A stretch of 64,000 bases of DNA from the NCBI GenBank assembly GCA_009823395.1, contig CM020510.1:392001-456000 (forward strand), given 5' to 3'. Source of the stretch: Thamnaconus septentrionalis (taxonomy: Eukaryota > Chordata > Actinopteri > Tetraodontiformes > Monacanthidae). The translations under genes and the position numbers were made by a program. Below the pieces are notes generated by a model, which saw only the letters and a program-made list of their open reading frames with translations, made no database searches and had not been told where the DNA came from. Below, piece after piece: positions 16,285 to 56,345 of this stretch. Each line of letters begins with the position of its first letter. Within the stretch, counting starts at the first letter, position 1.

Positions 16285-16850
16285 CGAACACAGTTACGCC
16301 CGGTTCACACTGGGCGCGAAGCGCAGACCGCTTCCATTGGGCGCCCATGTTAACCAGTGCAGTGCAGTGCAGTGCAAAGCAGACGCGAAGCGGCGCGCAC
16401 CTCCCCTCGCGGCTCGTGCCATGCATTTATCGTTTCGGCGTCTGCTCTATTTTGTGCGCGAGCCGAGCAGTCTGCGTCATCTGGACAGGAAGTCGCTCAA
16501 AGAAAAACGAGAAAATCCAGTTAATTTTCAAAATAAAATACCGCAAAAGATCTTGTAACAGATTTCGAAAGAGGGATGAAACGCGCGCGAAAGTGAGCAA
16601 CAAAGTGGGCTGGCTACGGGGCGGAGGTGGGAGTTTGAGGGTCACAAACAGAGAGAGAGAGAAGAGGCAGAGAGGATTTGTTGTGAACAACATCAAGCGG
16701 ATCCTGGAAGTGAAGAAGTGGAGGGAGTTCGACCGCGGCGGAGACATGCGCGAGACCGGTGTGAACAGGAGGGCTGGGTTAGAGAACTGGGCGTTACAGT
16801 TACTTCTCCTCACGGGATCCAAAAGTTACCAAAATAAAAGCTCCCCGAAA
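16285..16850. other. GC-rich block, possibly a DNA-transposon remnant
   Basis: Begins GCCCGGTTCACACTGGGCGCGAAGCGC and continues with many CpGs, CAGTG tandem units (about 16355-16375) and palindromic GCGAAGCGGCGC. The GGTTCACACTGG..GCGAAGCG style is seen at the ends of some fish DNA transposons. I could not find the other end or a transposase. The alternative is a CpG-island promoter of vstm5, whose start codon lies about 0.7 kb downstream. Confidence 0.3.
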
Positions 16851-16962
16851 TAGATACAAAAATAAGTACAAACACATAAAAAAAAACAAGCAAAAAATAT
16901 AGAAACAGTCATAAAAATTGGATTTTGCATTTAAACATCTGTCACACATATATGTATACATA

Positions 16963-17064
<102 letters not shown>

Positions 17065-17522
17065 GTATATATACCATGCTGTTGCTGGTTGCATGTGTGT
17101 GAGTCAATGAGCAGAAATATCTCTCAGCAGTTGTTTGCAGGAGTGGGAGCGGCTGTGAGATCACAGAGGGCTGAGTCAGTGTTGGCTCAGTGACCTCCGG
17201 CCCAACCTGTCTGATAGGTGTCCAAGTGGGCGGGGCCAGGGAGCCTGGCTTTGCGCCACTGCACAGGTATGAAGGAAACTTCAGCCGTAGATGAAAGGAC
17301 AAGAAACAGCGGAAAACTGCACTGAAACAAACTGAACACTGGTTAAAGAGTGAAAGAAGAGGAGGAGGAGAAGAAGAAGAGGAAGAAGGAGAGGAAGAAG
17401 GGGAGGAAGAAGGGAGGAAGAAGAGGAAGAAGAGGAAGGAGGAAGTCTTGGTGTTCCTGTCCTCCAGAATGGCAGCCAGCTGAGCTGCTGTTGTTGTTGA
17501 ACTCGCTGCTTCTGAGACTCTA

Positions 17523-20099
17523 ATGCGACTCTTCAAACCGTCGCATTTCCAACATGTTGCTGTGTTCCTCACTCTCTCACTCCACGTGTGTCACATAGGT
17601 AAGATTCCATCTGTTGTCTGTGGTTCGATTGACGACGTGTGGCTGCAGGATCTTCTTACATCCGCTGTCTAAATGAACAAGCTGCTTGTCAACCGGAACG
17701 TAAACCATCAGATTAGATTCAATCTGATCTAACGAGCAAACTGATAATCTGACTTCCAAGATCAACAGCTTTGATCTATTTGGTCATTTTTGGCTGCAAT
17801 TGATGGATTAAGTTTTTCAAGTGAACAGGAAGTGAAATGAAAAGACACACGGGGGCGTGTATTTCCTTTTATGATGTTACAGTAGTTCGTGATAAACTGT
17901 ATCTTCAATAGCCGTGTTATGAACAGAGTTGTGAGCACTGTTTGAGTTGAGTAGCTCCGTTCTGTCCATGCGCCTGGCTGGAGGTGAGCAGCAGCTGGTG
18001 GAACCAGTTCCTGCAGATGTTTGATGAGTGTTTTGGCACCAGGAGCAGTTCACACTGGAACTTCTCACCTGGTTCAACTAGTTTGACTTCAGTTGACAAC
18101 AAGGAACTCTGAGCTGATTAGAATAGAACAACAATAGAACCACATGAAAATGTATCACAAATACAGCAGCACAGTGTTGCACTGCAGTGCAGTTTTGCTC
18201 CAGTTAGTCAGAAAGACACCTGATTGGGACTCAATACCGACCCAGACTTGCTCAACATGCAGGAGGTTCATATTAATATTAGACAGGCTGACCTTGAAGA
18301 CTTTTAGTCACCATGTGTACAAATGTATTAGCTTTGTGAAAAAAATCTGAGATCCTTTAACATTTAGCTGAGAGGTTTTCAGGTGGTCTGATAGGTTAAT
18401 CGGGGGGTCCGACCCCCTCGACATCCTGTTCACTCACTGCTCCCTCTCTCTCTCTCTCTGCAGCTGCCTTCATCTCCATCCAGGTTCCCAGCAGGAGCCT
18501 CAGTCGCTCCGTGCAGGACGACGTCTTCTTCTCGGTGGATGTGCGCTGCTCCGGCGCCCCTGCCATCCTCTGGACCTTCATGTCAGAGTCGTCCAGCCGC
18601 ACCGTGGCCTCCTGGCAGCAGGGGGCGTACCCCAATGTGTCGGCCTACTACAGCGGGCGAGTGCAGACGCACCTCAACGGCTCCCTGACGCTGCTGGAGC
18701 TGCAGCTGCAGGACGCCGGCGTCTACCTGCTCACCGTCACCGAGGACAGCGGCAACAGCAAGGATGCCGTGCTGCTGCTCGAGGTCAAAGGTCAGCAGCT
18801 TCTAGTGCCCTTCACAGGACTGCAACTAACACAATTGTCCACAGGGTGTAAAGAACTTGATTTTCCCTTTTTACTCTATAAGTATTTTATTTCTTCATTT
18901 ATTCTTAATTCATATAATTTTCCATCCTTTGCATTCTGTTATTGCGGTAATTTCCCCAATGTGGGATTAATAAAGGCTTCTATTCTGATCTATTCTGTTC
19001 TATTTCTCTGCACTTTGTGGTGGAAGAGCAACATTTTATGGTCTAAAACAACACTTTAATAGTTATTAATTGGCTAATTTAACAGTAGCTGGTTGGACAT
19101 GAGTTCTTCACTAGCAGTTCATATCAAACATCCCATAATATATACATTTTGTTAGTTGGAAATATGTTGCAACTAACTGCAACAGCAGAAGCTGTCACTT
19201 CAATTTTCTAATTTTCAAATCTGTTCCTCCTCAGTTTTTTTCCTTCACGTCTTTTCACTTTGTCATCGTTCTGATCTTCACGTCTTCATTTCTTTGACAA
19301 AGACAAGAAAACATCACTTCTGCATCCATCAAATCAAGCTCAACAGAGTTTAGTTGATGGAGCAACACGGTGGCGCAGTGGTTAGCTTAGCACTGTTGCC
19401 TCACAGCTGGAAGCTTGTGTGTGTGTTCCCCTTTTTTCTTCCCTTTTTCTAGAAAAAAATGGAAAAAAAGAAAGAAAAAAGAAAACAAGACCGTAAATTT
19501 CGACTGATCTTCTGACTTTGTGTGTCTTTGTGTGTCTGTGCCTTGCGGCAACGTCGACTCGCTAGTTTCCTCCCCCTGAACCCAACAAGAACCTTTGAAT
19601 AACGGTGATATTATGGGATGTTTTCTTCTCCTCCCTTCAGAGGTTTTGTATGAGGACCTGCAGTACCTGTCGGTGTCAGCGTTAGCGCTAGCCTGCGTAG
19701 CCGCACTGCTAATGCTAACCATGTGGCTACTGGACAAGTTGTACGGCAGGATCGTGGCGTGGAAACGCAGCAAACGCATGAAAGGTGAAGATACAAGGAC
19801 ACAACAACAACAACAACAACACAAAACACAGCAGATAAAATGAAATTACAATCGAGTTATTAATGACTTTTAAAATCTGTGTGTGTGTGTGTGTGTGTTC
19901 TGCACACATGGCTGTATTTGAGTTTCATGAACTGCTGCTGTTTATCAAATAAATGACATTAGAAATTCTCTAAAGTAACTAAATACTAGTAACTAAATAT
20001 TAGTATTTAATTCTTGTTTCCCCCTAATTCCCTAAAGATAAAGGAAATATTTTGTTTCTTTTCCCAGAAAATGATACAACGGAGCTTCAGCGCCTCTGA
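17523..20099 (+). CDS. vstm5: V-set and transmembrane domain-containing protein 5 (4 coding exons)
   Basis: A single-pass immunoglobulin-superfamily membrane glycoprotein. In mammals it is neuronal and promotes filopodia and spine formation. Coding exons are 17523-17598, 18464-18790, 19641-19784 and 20068-20099 (192 aa; human about 200). Exon 1 encodes a signal peptide (MRLFKPSHFQHVAVFLTLSL). Exon 2 encodes the V-set domain with N-glycosylation sites NVS and NGS and the DAGVYLLTV motif. Exon 3 begins EVLYEDLQYLSVSALALACV, matching the human EILYEDL juxtamembrane signature, followed by the membrane helix and a basic KRSKRMK stop-transfer. Exon 4 gives a short tail, ENDTTELQRL. Splice phases are all 1, as is usual for Ig genes. 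A polyadenylation signal (ATAATAAAG) lies near 20437. It is convergent with med17. Confidence 0.93.
18940..19005 (+). mobile_element. LINE-type 3' tail
   Basis: GGTAATTTCCCCAATGTGGGATTAATAAAGG followed by TTCTATTCTGATCTATTC units, in vstm5 intron 2. Same family as at 10840. Confidence 0.55.
19364..19420 (+). mobile_element. SINE-like head fragment
   Basis: ACACGGTGGCGCAGTGGTTAG followed by CACTGTTGCCTCACAGCTGG is a widespread teleost repeat. TGGCGCAGTGG fits a tRNA A box. No B box is seen, so it is a partial copy. Confidence 0.45.
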
Positions 20100-20282
20100 T
20101 GGATGCCTCGCTGCACTGCGGCTCATCCTGGCCTCCCACTCTCACAATGACATCACAACGTTGCTGTGATGTCATCAGAAGCTGCGACATCTGCGAGATA
20201 TTAAAGAAGCTGCGTCTCTTCAGGTTTCAGTTCAACTGCAGAAACTAAAGAGTTTCACTGACTTTCCTCAGTCATCACCTCC

Positions 20283-20336
20283 ATCACCCTGACCCTGACC
20301 CATCACCCTGACCCTGACCCTAACCCATCACCCTGA
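20283..20336. repeat. CCCTGA/CCCTAA-type short tandem repeat
   Basis: Imperfect CCCTGACCCTGACCC and CCCTAACCC units in the vstm5 3' UTR, telomere-like but degenerate. Confidence 0.7.
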
Positions 20337-20459
20337 CCAATACAACAGAATCACATCAGATTGTCTTGTTTTTCTTTACTTTTCTATGCAATAACTGCTC
20401 CTTGCGATGAACCTGGATTGAAAAAAAATGAGGTGATAATAAAGTCAAAGAATTTTCCA

Positions 20460-20545
20460 AAGACATTTATTATTATAATAGTAATAATAACAATAATAAT
20501 AATAATATAATAATAATAATAATAATTATTATTATTATTATTATG
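20460..20545. repeat. (ATT/AAT)n microsatellite
   Basis: TAA and ATT units between the convergent vstm5 and med17 3' ends. The two halves are inverted and could form a hairpin. Confidence 0.85.
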
Positions 20546-20838
20546 CTGCTTTGAATGTTTTCATTACTGTCTTGTGAAAAAGAAGAAGTTGCTGCAGGTG
20601 TGTGAAGGTTGATCGTCGTTGTGTCACCATGTGACTGCTGCAGGTTCTTTACCTGGAACAATTCAACCAGGTGGATCTTTGACCTATGAGTCACTCGATT
20701 CTTTCCAGTGAGTCGGTGAGACTTTCTACAACGTTGTAAAATGAAAAAAAAGAAGAGAGAGAAAAAAATAAAATGTCCTCTTAAATGATCTGGTGTGCTT
20801 CTGCCACCAACAGACTGCAGTTTGTCAACTCTATGTGT

Positions 20839-20844
20839 TTTATT
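20839..20844 (-). terminator. med17 polyadenylation signal
   Basis: AATAAA on the minus strand about 195 bases after the med17 stop codon. It is the first canonical signal downstream. Confidence 0.6.
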
Positions 20845-21037
20845 TCTATCAAAGTGTTGAGGGAATCAGAACCAGCAGCTCAAACTGAAGCTTCAGCTTG
20901 AAAACGTCCAGGAGTTGAGAAGTTCAGTGAGGACAACAAAGTTTCAGCTCCATGATTTTCCTCTGAAGGACTGAAAATGAGTCTCAGCAGCAGGAAGTGA
21001 ACAGGAAGTGAACAGGAAGTGAGCGTCGCCGCTGCCA

Positions 21038-26682
<5,645 letters not shown>

Positions 26683-26905
26683 CTTCAGCAGTTGCACCTG
26701 AGGACCACAAGAGGGAGCCACACCTCTCAGCTTCTGGTGACCAAAAAACCTCACATAACCCGAACCCTCACATCTTCACTCCTTTTCTCATGGACATGAT
26801 TTTCAGAATTTACACAGAGCATTTTTTTTCTCTATACTTCTGGGTTTTAAGAAAAAGAATTTTCAGTTTTTTGGGCCTTGAAGTATCTCGGTAATTCAGA
26901 AAAGC

Positions 26906-27011
<106 letters not shown>

Positions 27012-27399
27012 AATAAAACCAGAAGCAGGAAGTGAATGACTTCAAACACTTAAACTAAGTATCCGGGAAAAGCGAACGTTTAGCACTGATGAAGTAGCAC
27101 CGGATGGATGAACATTCACTGCTTTCAATACTTCCGGAAAACACAACTTTACAACATCTCAATAATTAAAGCCTGCACTGCACTGGACTGTGTCACGGAC
27201 CAATCAGAGTGTTTCTATCTGGTATGATGAAGAAGAGGAGAGAAGATCAAACAGTCTTAGCTAGCGGGACACTCGCAGCGTCAGTGAAGTGAAATGTTGC
27301 ATTTCATTGTGACTGACTGCTGCTAACTACAGAGCTTAATGCTAATCCGCTAACTCCAGTCGATGAGCTGAAAGACAGAATGAAAATCGCCGCGCACAT

Positions 27400-27560
27400 C
27401 TACCTTCCATTCAAGGCAAATTCAACGAGTAAAGATGTTTATTTACGTTAGCTTCTTCTTCTGCTTCTTCTTCTTCTTCTTCTTCTTCTTCTTCTACTGC
27501 TTCCGCCTACTTCGTTACGTCATTTCCTCCTCCCGGCGGGTGCCGATGTGTTAGCCTAGC
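27400..27560. promoter_or_regulatory. Promoter-like patch upstream of med17
   Basis: A (CTT)n run at about 27467-27495 is followed by TTCCGCCTACTTCG, a CRE-like TTACGTCA and CCTCCCGGCGGG. The CpG content is raised. This could be the med17 promoter or that of an undetected gene. The start site cannot be placed from sequence alone. Confidence 0.35.
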
Positions 27561-28086
27561 TGCCTGCAGTGATTAACATTAAAATGAGACACTATTTAGC
27601 TTCGTCGACGTAAAAACATTTCCCATTTGAGGAAATACGTCCGTACGAAAGGATTACAACTGACATGTATGAACATTCACATTAAAATGTTTCATTTATC
27701 AAACAGATATTTAGATGAAATATTTTTTCCCTTGTCTATTTTGTCTGTAGTGAAATAACATTTCTTTAAAATTTGAAAACAAAAATAGAATTACAACTTT
27801 TAACTACACTTTCAAGTAACACAGTTTTTCTTCACAAAATGTACTAACAGCATGTACTTGAAGTACCCCGGGAGTCATTTCAAATGGTGGACATTTTTGG
27901 CATTTGCTCTGCAGGTGAGAAGCTGTATTGAAATGACCGGGCTGCCAATATTGGCAATAAGAGCAGCGGATCAGTGTTTGTTCATCAATAGAAATGATTC
28001 TGCTTCAGCTTTGATGGAGGCTTCTTTAAGCTCTTCTTCCCAGTGACAGGAGCAACAACATCGTCATCTTCAAACCATGTCATCAA

Positions 28087-28120
28087 GTTAGGGTTAGGGT
28101 TAGGGTTAACCCTAACCCTA
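28087..28120. repeat. Head-to-head telomere-like repeat
   Basis: Three to four TTAGGG units pass directly into two to three CCCTAA units, making a 34-base palindromic telomeric junction between med17 and sik3. Confidence 0.9.
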
Positions 28121-28169
28121 GTGGTATTGCGGAAAGCGCACACATTTCCTCCAGCTGACTTCAGGAGCT

Positions 28170-28390
28170 TTTTGAATTATATTAACTTGATGTGTGTTGC
28201 TTTTTCTCTTGGGCAGCCTCAAGCTCCTCCTCCAAGGCACCGTCAGTTCCACTACTAGCAGAAATGTTTCCATCTGAAGACCACAGCGCCATATGCAGTA
28301 TGTCTGGAAGGTGGCGCTGCAAAGCTCCATCAGAGAGAAGAGCTGTCTGCCAAGGTCCACCAACATCTTCTACTCATACTCAGGTGCCAG
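28170..28390 (-). pseudogene. Possible coding remnant of unknown family
   Basis: One minus-strand frame stays open with non-repetitive, protein-like composition: GALQRHLPDILHMALW, then SSDGNISASSGTDGALEEEL and EAAQEKKQHTSS, then a stop. A second stretch beyond it (WFEDDDVVAPVTGKKSLKKP, about 28020-28080) also looks coding-like but is closed by two stops. I do not recognise the family. It may be a decayed transposase or a processed pseudogene. Nothing recognised lies between 28640 and 29440. Confidence 0.25.
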
Positions 28391-29450
28391 AAGGCCTCTC
28401 CAGCTGTTTGTCCTCTTTTTCTTTCTGTCACTTCTGCCTCCTTCCTGAGCACCTGGTTGTGTCCTCATCTGAAATGACTGTCTGTCAGTGCAGTGTTTCA
28501 GCCAGATGCAGTGCTGGACGGGGCATCGCTGGTCCCAAAGAGAGGTTCCAAAGTGGTTGGTGGTTCCACAGAGTGCTGATTGGTTCGGTGTGGAGCCACC
28601 AGTGGAAGGTATCAGGAGTAGGGAGGCTGTTTTAAGGTCTCATGAGGAAGCTGACTTGTACACATGGAAGCTTCCAGACATCTGACCAGCAGAGTGTTTG
28701 CACCCTGTCACTTCCTGTTCCATTCTGATGACTTCAGAAACCACCAAGTCCTTTCTCCCCAGTTTATAGACCACAGAACAGGTGGGTCCCCCCATCATGT
28801 CTGGGCCATGCCCACCACTTCCTCATTTCATAGCCAGCTAATCACCTTCTACATCTCTTCCACCACCCACCATCTCCCCTCAGTTGCTGTTCTGATGTGT
28901 GCCTGACAGAAGACCCTGTTAGCTCCATCACCAGTCTCCTCTTCTCTTGTGTCTACCCAAGCACTTTAGGGGGAAAGTGGAGAAAGTTCCCATCATGCAG
29001 GCCAGAAGGCATCATGGGAGCTCAGTGCTGCTCCACGAGGTTGAAGGTGTGATTGTCTATGGAATCTTCAGCCGTGGTGTCATATTGACGGTGACATGAG
29101 GCGTATTCATTTAGGCTGGACTAAATATGACAGAGTCATTGATGGCCTATAGGAGTGAAACGCACACCTCCACTGAGGACATGAAATGAATGAATAGGCC
29201 TCTTAAACATTTACAAAATGAAAAACAAAAATGACCGATTCACAGTCAAGTGACCCATTGATGTAAAATGTATGAAAGTCTATTGCTGACAAAAATAAAT
29301 CCACCATGGGAAAAACAGCAAAGACAACAAAAAACAAGTGAAGGTCTTTCTATGACACCGCGGTGGAGCGGAGTGGGTTGGCGCAGGCAGCAGATTGCGA
29401 GGAAGGAACCACTGAATCATAAGAGCCACGGTGACAACGCGCGCCTCTCT

Positions 29451-29520
29451 GTTGTCATGGCAACGCTAAGACGTTTCTGCGGGTGAAGTCATTTGTTACG
29501 CCGATCGTTGCCAAGGCGAC
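29451..29520. promoter_or_regulatory. Two RFX-type X-box motifs
   Basis: GTTGTCATGGCAAC (29451-29464) and GTTGCCAAGGCGAC (29507-29520) both fit the palindromic RFX X-box (GTnRCC n0-3 RGYAAC), each with at most one mismatch. They are 56 bases apart in a CpG-rich stretch about 0.85 kb upstream of sik3. X-boxes usually mark promoters of ciliary genes. No such gene is seen next to them. Confidence 0.5.
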
Positions 29521-29607
29521 CCGCCTGGCGAGGGCGCTGCGGAAGACAGCGGCCTTTACGTAAAACAACATGACGCTGCTGGGGGGGCGTGTCCGTCCGC
29601 CGTGGTG

Positions 29608-52201
<22,594 letters not shown>

Positions 52202-52204
52202 CAG

Positions 52205-52244
<40 letters not shown>

Positions 52245-52645
52245 TGGTGTAGACCAGCGGGGCTCACCTGGTCCAGCTGTTGGACTGGTGGGCCGCACTG
52301 GGTTCTGGTTCTGGTCCTGTAAGTCTATCCTGGGATATTATGGAGAAAACATGTTGCTGTAATGTCAATGGAAAATGAAGCAAAGCAAAGCTGCAACCAA
52401 GTCAGTGTCTGTGAAGCCCCAGCAGGGGGTTTAGCTCTTAGAACCATCCAGAACCACCCAGAACCACCAGGGTGTTCAGCTCTTTATTGAAATGACTCTG
52501 GAAACACTGCAACCATGGAGGAGATGCAGCTGTTTGATGACTGACTGTTAATATCATTTCTTCACGTTCAGAGGGCCAAATTGAAAAGCATAACGGGCCG
52601 CATATGGGCCCCCGAGCCGTAGTTTGCCCACTCCTGGTCTAGATG
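52245..52645. mobile_element. hAT-type MITE, copy 2
   Basis: Starts AGACCAGCGGGGCTCACCTG and ends GGGCCGCATATGGGCCCCCG, then GTTTGCCCACTCCTGGTCT. These termini are typical of fish hAT MITEs. Its centre (52320-52515) repeats the block at 5540-5672. Confidence 0.65.
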
Positions 52646-52695
52646 TTGGTAGTTTGCTGTTGTTCCATTGCTGTTAGAAGTTACACACATAAACC

Positions 52696-52748
<53 letters not shown>

Positions 52749-53476
52749 GCAGGTTCTAACTGGTCCACTGGTTCCAGCTCTGCCTGCTTTGTGTTGAGGC
52801 AGCAGAGCAGCCAAACAGCCGTCGTCTCCATCGTCATCTCCCCCTGGTGGTGACAGTGAGCACTTCAGAGAGAGGGGGCGGGGAGGGTGGGGAGGGGGAG
52901 TCAGTGTGGGGGGTGGGGGTGGGGGGTTATAAAGTGCCAGCATTTTCTGCATAGACACCTGCATTCATTGCAAGTTGTTCTTTTCTCCTCTGTCTTCTCA
53001 GCTCCTCCTCCTCCTGCTCCTCCTCCTCCTCCTGCTCCCTCCTTCATTGCCCCACCAGTTAGCATCCTCTGTTAGCGTCATTGGTGTTAGCGCGCCTTGA
53101 TTTAGCTGCACTCACGAGGACATTATTCCCACACACACACACACACACACAGTGTTGACATGTTAGTGTGGGTCTGTATATTTGTATTGTATGTGTACAG
53201 TATATGACTGAAATAACTGAGGAGTGCAGGGTCAGAAGTGTGTTGATTCCCCCCCCCGCTCCCCCGCCCCTACTACTCAACCAGTGGAGCCCCCTGCAGG
53301 GGGCTGCTGGTCGTTGTTGTTGGCTGAGCTTCAGATTCAGTGGAGAAAAAAAACCCAGATGATGAAACCAGCGCCGCGTTGAGTGATTTTATTTTGAAAT
53401 TCCTCCACCTAAATGTCTCCGCTCGGCTCCACACTCACCTGTTGTTCCTCTCCTATTGTAATTATTAAAGTGACAA

Positions 53477-53479
<3 letters not shown>

Positions 53480-53557
<78 letters not shown>
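53480..53557. repeat. (GT)n microsatellite
   Basis: About 39 GT units, among the longest dinucleotide tracts in the window. Confidence 0.95.
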
Positions 53558-53559
<2 letters not shown>

Positions 53560-54583
53560 GAGGCCGACAACAGTGTCATTACTTCAATCTGCTGCACTTT
53601 TGCTTCCAGCTTCATTCATCCTGTCGCTCCGTCTCTCTGCTCCTCCTCCTCCTCCTCGTCCTCCTCCCCCCTCCTCCCTCTCTTTCTCTCTCAGTCTTCT
53701 CCTCCTCTCACGCCCATGCTTTGTTTTTCTTTGTGGCTGGTTTTCCACCAGACGTGTTGCTTTATTCCTTGTACAGTGACATCCTGTAAAGAACGCTATC
53801 GCAGATGCTGTATCATCCTTTATTCTACTTCTTCTTCTTCTTGTTTTTCTTTTAGTTGTTTCTGGCAACGTTGTTGTTTTTTTAAAAAAAAAAACATTGT
53901 AATGTTAACATTTGTATTTTTCGGATGTCTTTAATTTTGTTGTTTCCTTGTTTGAATGAACCTTGAGATTTCTAGCCAAAAGAGGAGGAAGAGAAGAGAC
54001 TCTGTCGTTCTCTCCCTCCGTCGTATTAAAGATTGTTCTTATTTGTTTTAATGTTATTATTATTATTATATTGAGACACTTGAATAAGACGAGATTAATT
54101 ATTATTATTATTATTGTTATTGTTATTTTGTTGTTGTTGTTGTTGCTTTTTAAAAGTATCATTTCGCTCTGTTGTTGTGACTGTTACTCGTTTCTTCTGA
54201 TTGGCTGCGGAGCCTCGAGGACGACGGGCCTTTGACAGGCTGCTGCTGCGCCAGTGCAGCCAGTGCAGCCAGTGCAGCCAGTGCAGCCAGTGTGCAACCA
54301 CATGGTTTTGAGTTAACCCTCCCCAACCCCCCCCAACAGTCCTGTGAGGTCATTGGTTCGCTCTCTCATCCCAGACTGAACTATTAAAATGCTTCTTTTC
54401 ATGGAAAAAGTTTTCTGGATTCCAACGTTGTTGTTTGAAAAACACCTTCATCACTTGTTGTCCAGCCATTGATTTGAACTTTGACCTCCAGAAGCAGCAG
54501 CAGCTGGACCCTCAGCAGCTCGACGCACTTGGATTCAAGTTTTCAGTCTTTCTTTTGCTCTGGAGGTCTTCTGATGCTTCGCT

Positions 54584-54587
<4 letters not shown>

Positions 54588-54646
<59 letters not shown>
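54588..54646. repeat. (CA)n microsatellite
   Basis: About 29 CA units. Confidence 0.95.
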
Positions 54647-54647
<1 letters not shown>

Positions 54648-56043
54648 CTGGCTGAGCCGTGTGTGTGTCTTTGGCAATGTGAGCTGGTCCAACAGGACAG
54701 CTTGCGGAACCCAAACCGGACCAGACTGGACTGAGCCGGACCGAACTGGTCGTGGTCACTGATGAGACTCAACAGCGCCCCCTGGTTCTGGCTTCTTGCT
54801 TGTGCAGCCTCAGTTGTTCTGCTCTTCTTCATTTCCAGCTGCATGATTCACTTTTCAAAGCCGTTGAGTTTCTTCTCTCCAGCAGTTCTGACCCGCAGGG
54901 CTGCTCTGCTTCCCCTCCGTCTCCCCTCGTTTCCCCCGTTTCTGTTTCTACCAAAAATCACTTTGATGTAGGGATTCAATTCCAAGTGAACCTTGAAAAA
55001 GAAGAGTGCAATACCGGAGGAGTGAGAGATTTGTTGAGAAACGTCTGTGTGTCCCGGCTGAAGGAGCTTGTTTTCCTCTCATCCATCCATCCATCCATCA
55101 TTCCTCCTTACACTCCTGCCTGCCACTTCCTCTCTCTCTCTTTCTCGTGCTCGTCTGTTGACAACAAAGCCCAGAAAACGGAGCTGGAAGAGAAAGAAAG
55201 AAAGAACGACAGGAGGGCTTGAAGGGAACATTTGTGCGTCTTTGATCCTTTAACTGAAGAAGAGAAACTTTAGAAATTTTAAGTGTCACAAATTGTTTTT
55301 TTTTTGTGCATGTGCAAAAGGGAGTGAGTGAGTCAGTGAGTCAGTCAGTCAGTGAGTGAGTGAGTCGGTGAGTGAGTGAGTGCTGGTGAAAGAGTGAACG
55401 AGGGAAGACGAGAAATGTTGCTCTTGATCCGTCGAGGTTTCAGTCGTGAGTGAATCATTGAGCGAGTGAGTCAGTGAATGAGTCAGTGAGTCAGTGATGC
55501 TGCTGCTGCTGCTTCACACTCCTGCCCCCCACAACCTGCCCTCTGCTCGACTAGCCAGCTCTCACTCTCTCTCTCTGCTACTTTTTCTCGTGTTCTTTTT
55601 TGTTTCTTCTCTAATGGTTCATTTTGTCTTTTTCATTTTCTTTCAATGTTCATTTCTGTTTAGTACAAAATAAAAGGTGCAACAACAGAGAAAAAAGAAT
55701 ATCAACCAAACTGAGATAAACAAATATATAAATAAATAAAATAATTTAAAGAGCTTTTGTTTCCTGTTTTTTTTCCAAATCAAAAGTCACCTGCCAGCGT
55801 CGAGTCACAGGAAGTGACAGGAAATTGTTGTGTGTTGTTGTTGTGATGTTTCAAGCCGTTTCAGGTGTGAATGAAGTTTCTTCTGCAGCTGCTGCTCCAG
55901 TGAGTCTCGTCTCTTGCATGGTGAACTGCAGATGATTCAGCAACTAAATCTTCATCTTCTTCAGCTGTAAACTCACAGAACTTTCATTTAAAGTCAAAGT
56001 CTGAGAGTCTGGAACAAGTGGAGAGAGAATCAGCACCTCCAAG

Positions 56044-56345
56044 TCCGAGGCTATGGTTCTCCACTGGAGAAGGTGGTTTGTCCTGTCTGGGTTGGTGGAG
56101 ACCCTGCCTCAGGTGGAGGAATTCAAGTATCTTGGGGTCTTGTTCATGAATGAGGGAAAGATGGAGCGGAGATCAGCAGGCGGATCGTTGTGGTGAAGAA
56201 AGCTAAACTGAAAGGCGAAGCTCTCAGTTTACCGCTTGATCTACGTTCCCACCCTCACCTGTGGTCATGAGCTTTGGGTAGTGACCGAAAGAACGAGATC
56301 GCGGATACAAGCGGCCGAATTGAGTTTCCTCCGTAGGGTGGCTGG
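56044..56345 (+). mobile_element. LINE reverse-transcriptase C-terminal fragment
   Basis: Pieces in shifting frames read SKSEAMVLHWRRW, LPQVEEFKYLGVLFMNEGKM and IYVPTLTCGHELWVVTERTR, then IQAAELSFLRRVAGLS. These are the characteristic C-terminal motifs of fish LINE polymerases (QVEEFKYLGVLF, YVPTLTYGHELWVMTERTRSRIQAAEMSFLRRVAGLS). It is frameshifted and truncated at both ends. The following stretch to about 56690 is open in one frame but not recognised. Confidence 0.8.

Larger units (their letters stand above)
52202..55770 (+). other. sik3: Probable sik3 3' UTR and downstream flank
   Basis: No open frame of note. It contains (AC/TG)n tracts at 52206-52241, 52698-52747, 53480-53557 and 54588-54646, pyrimidine-rich CTCCTC runs at about 53000-53040 and 53640-53700, ATT runs at about 54055-54115 and a GTGCAGCCA tandem (about 54250-54295). 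AATAAA signals occur at 55669-55674 and again near 55731-55742. Where the transcript ends is not determined. Confidence 0.35.
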
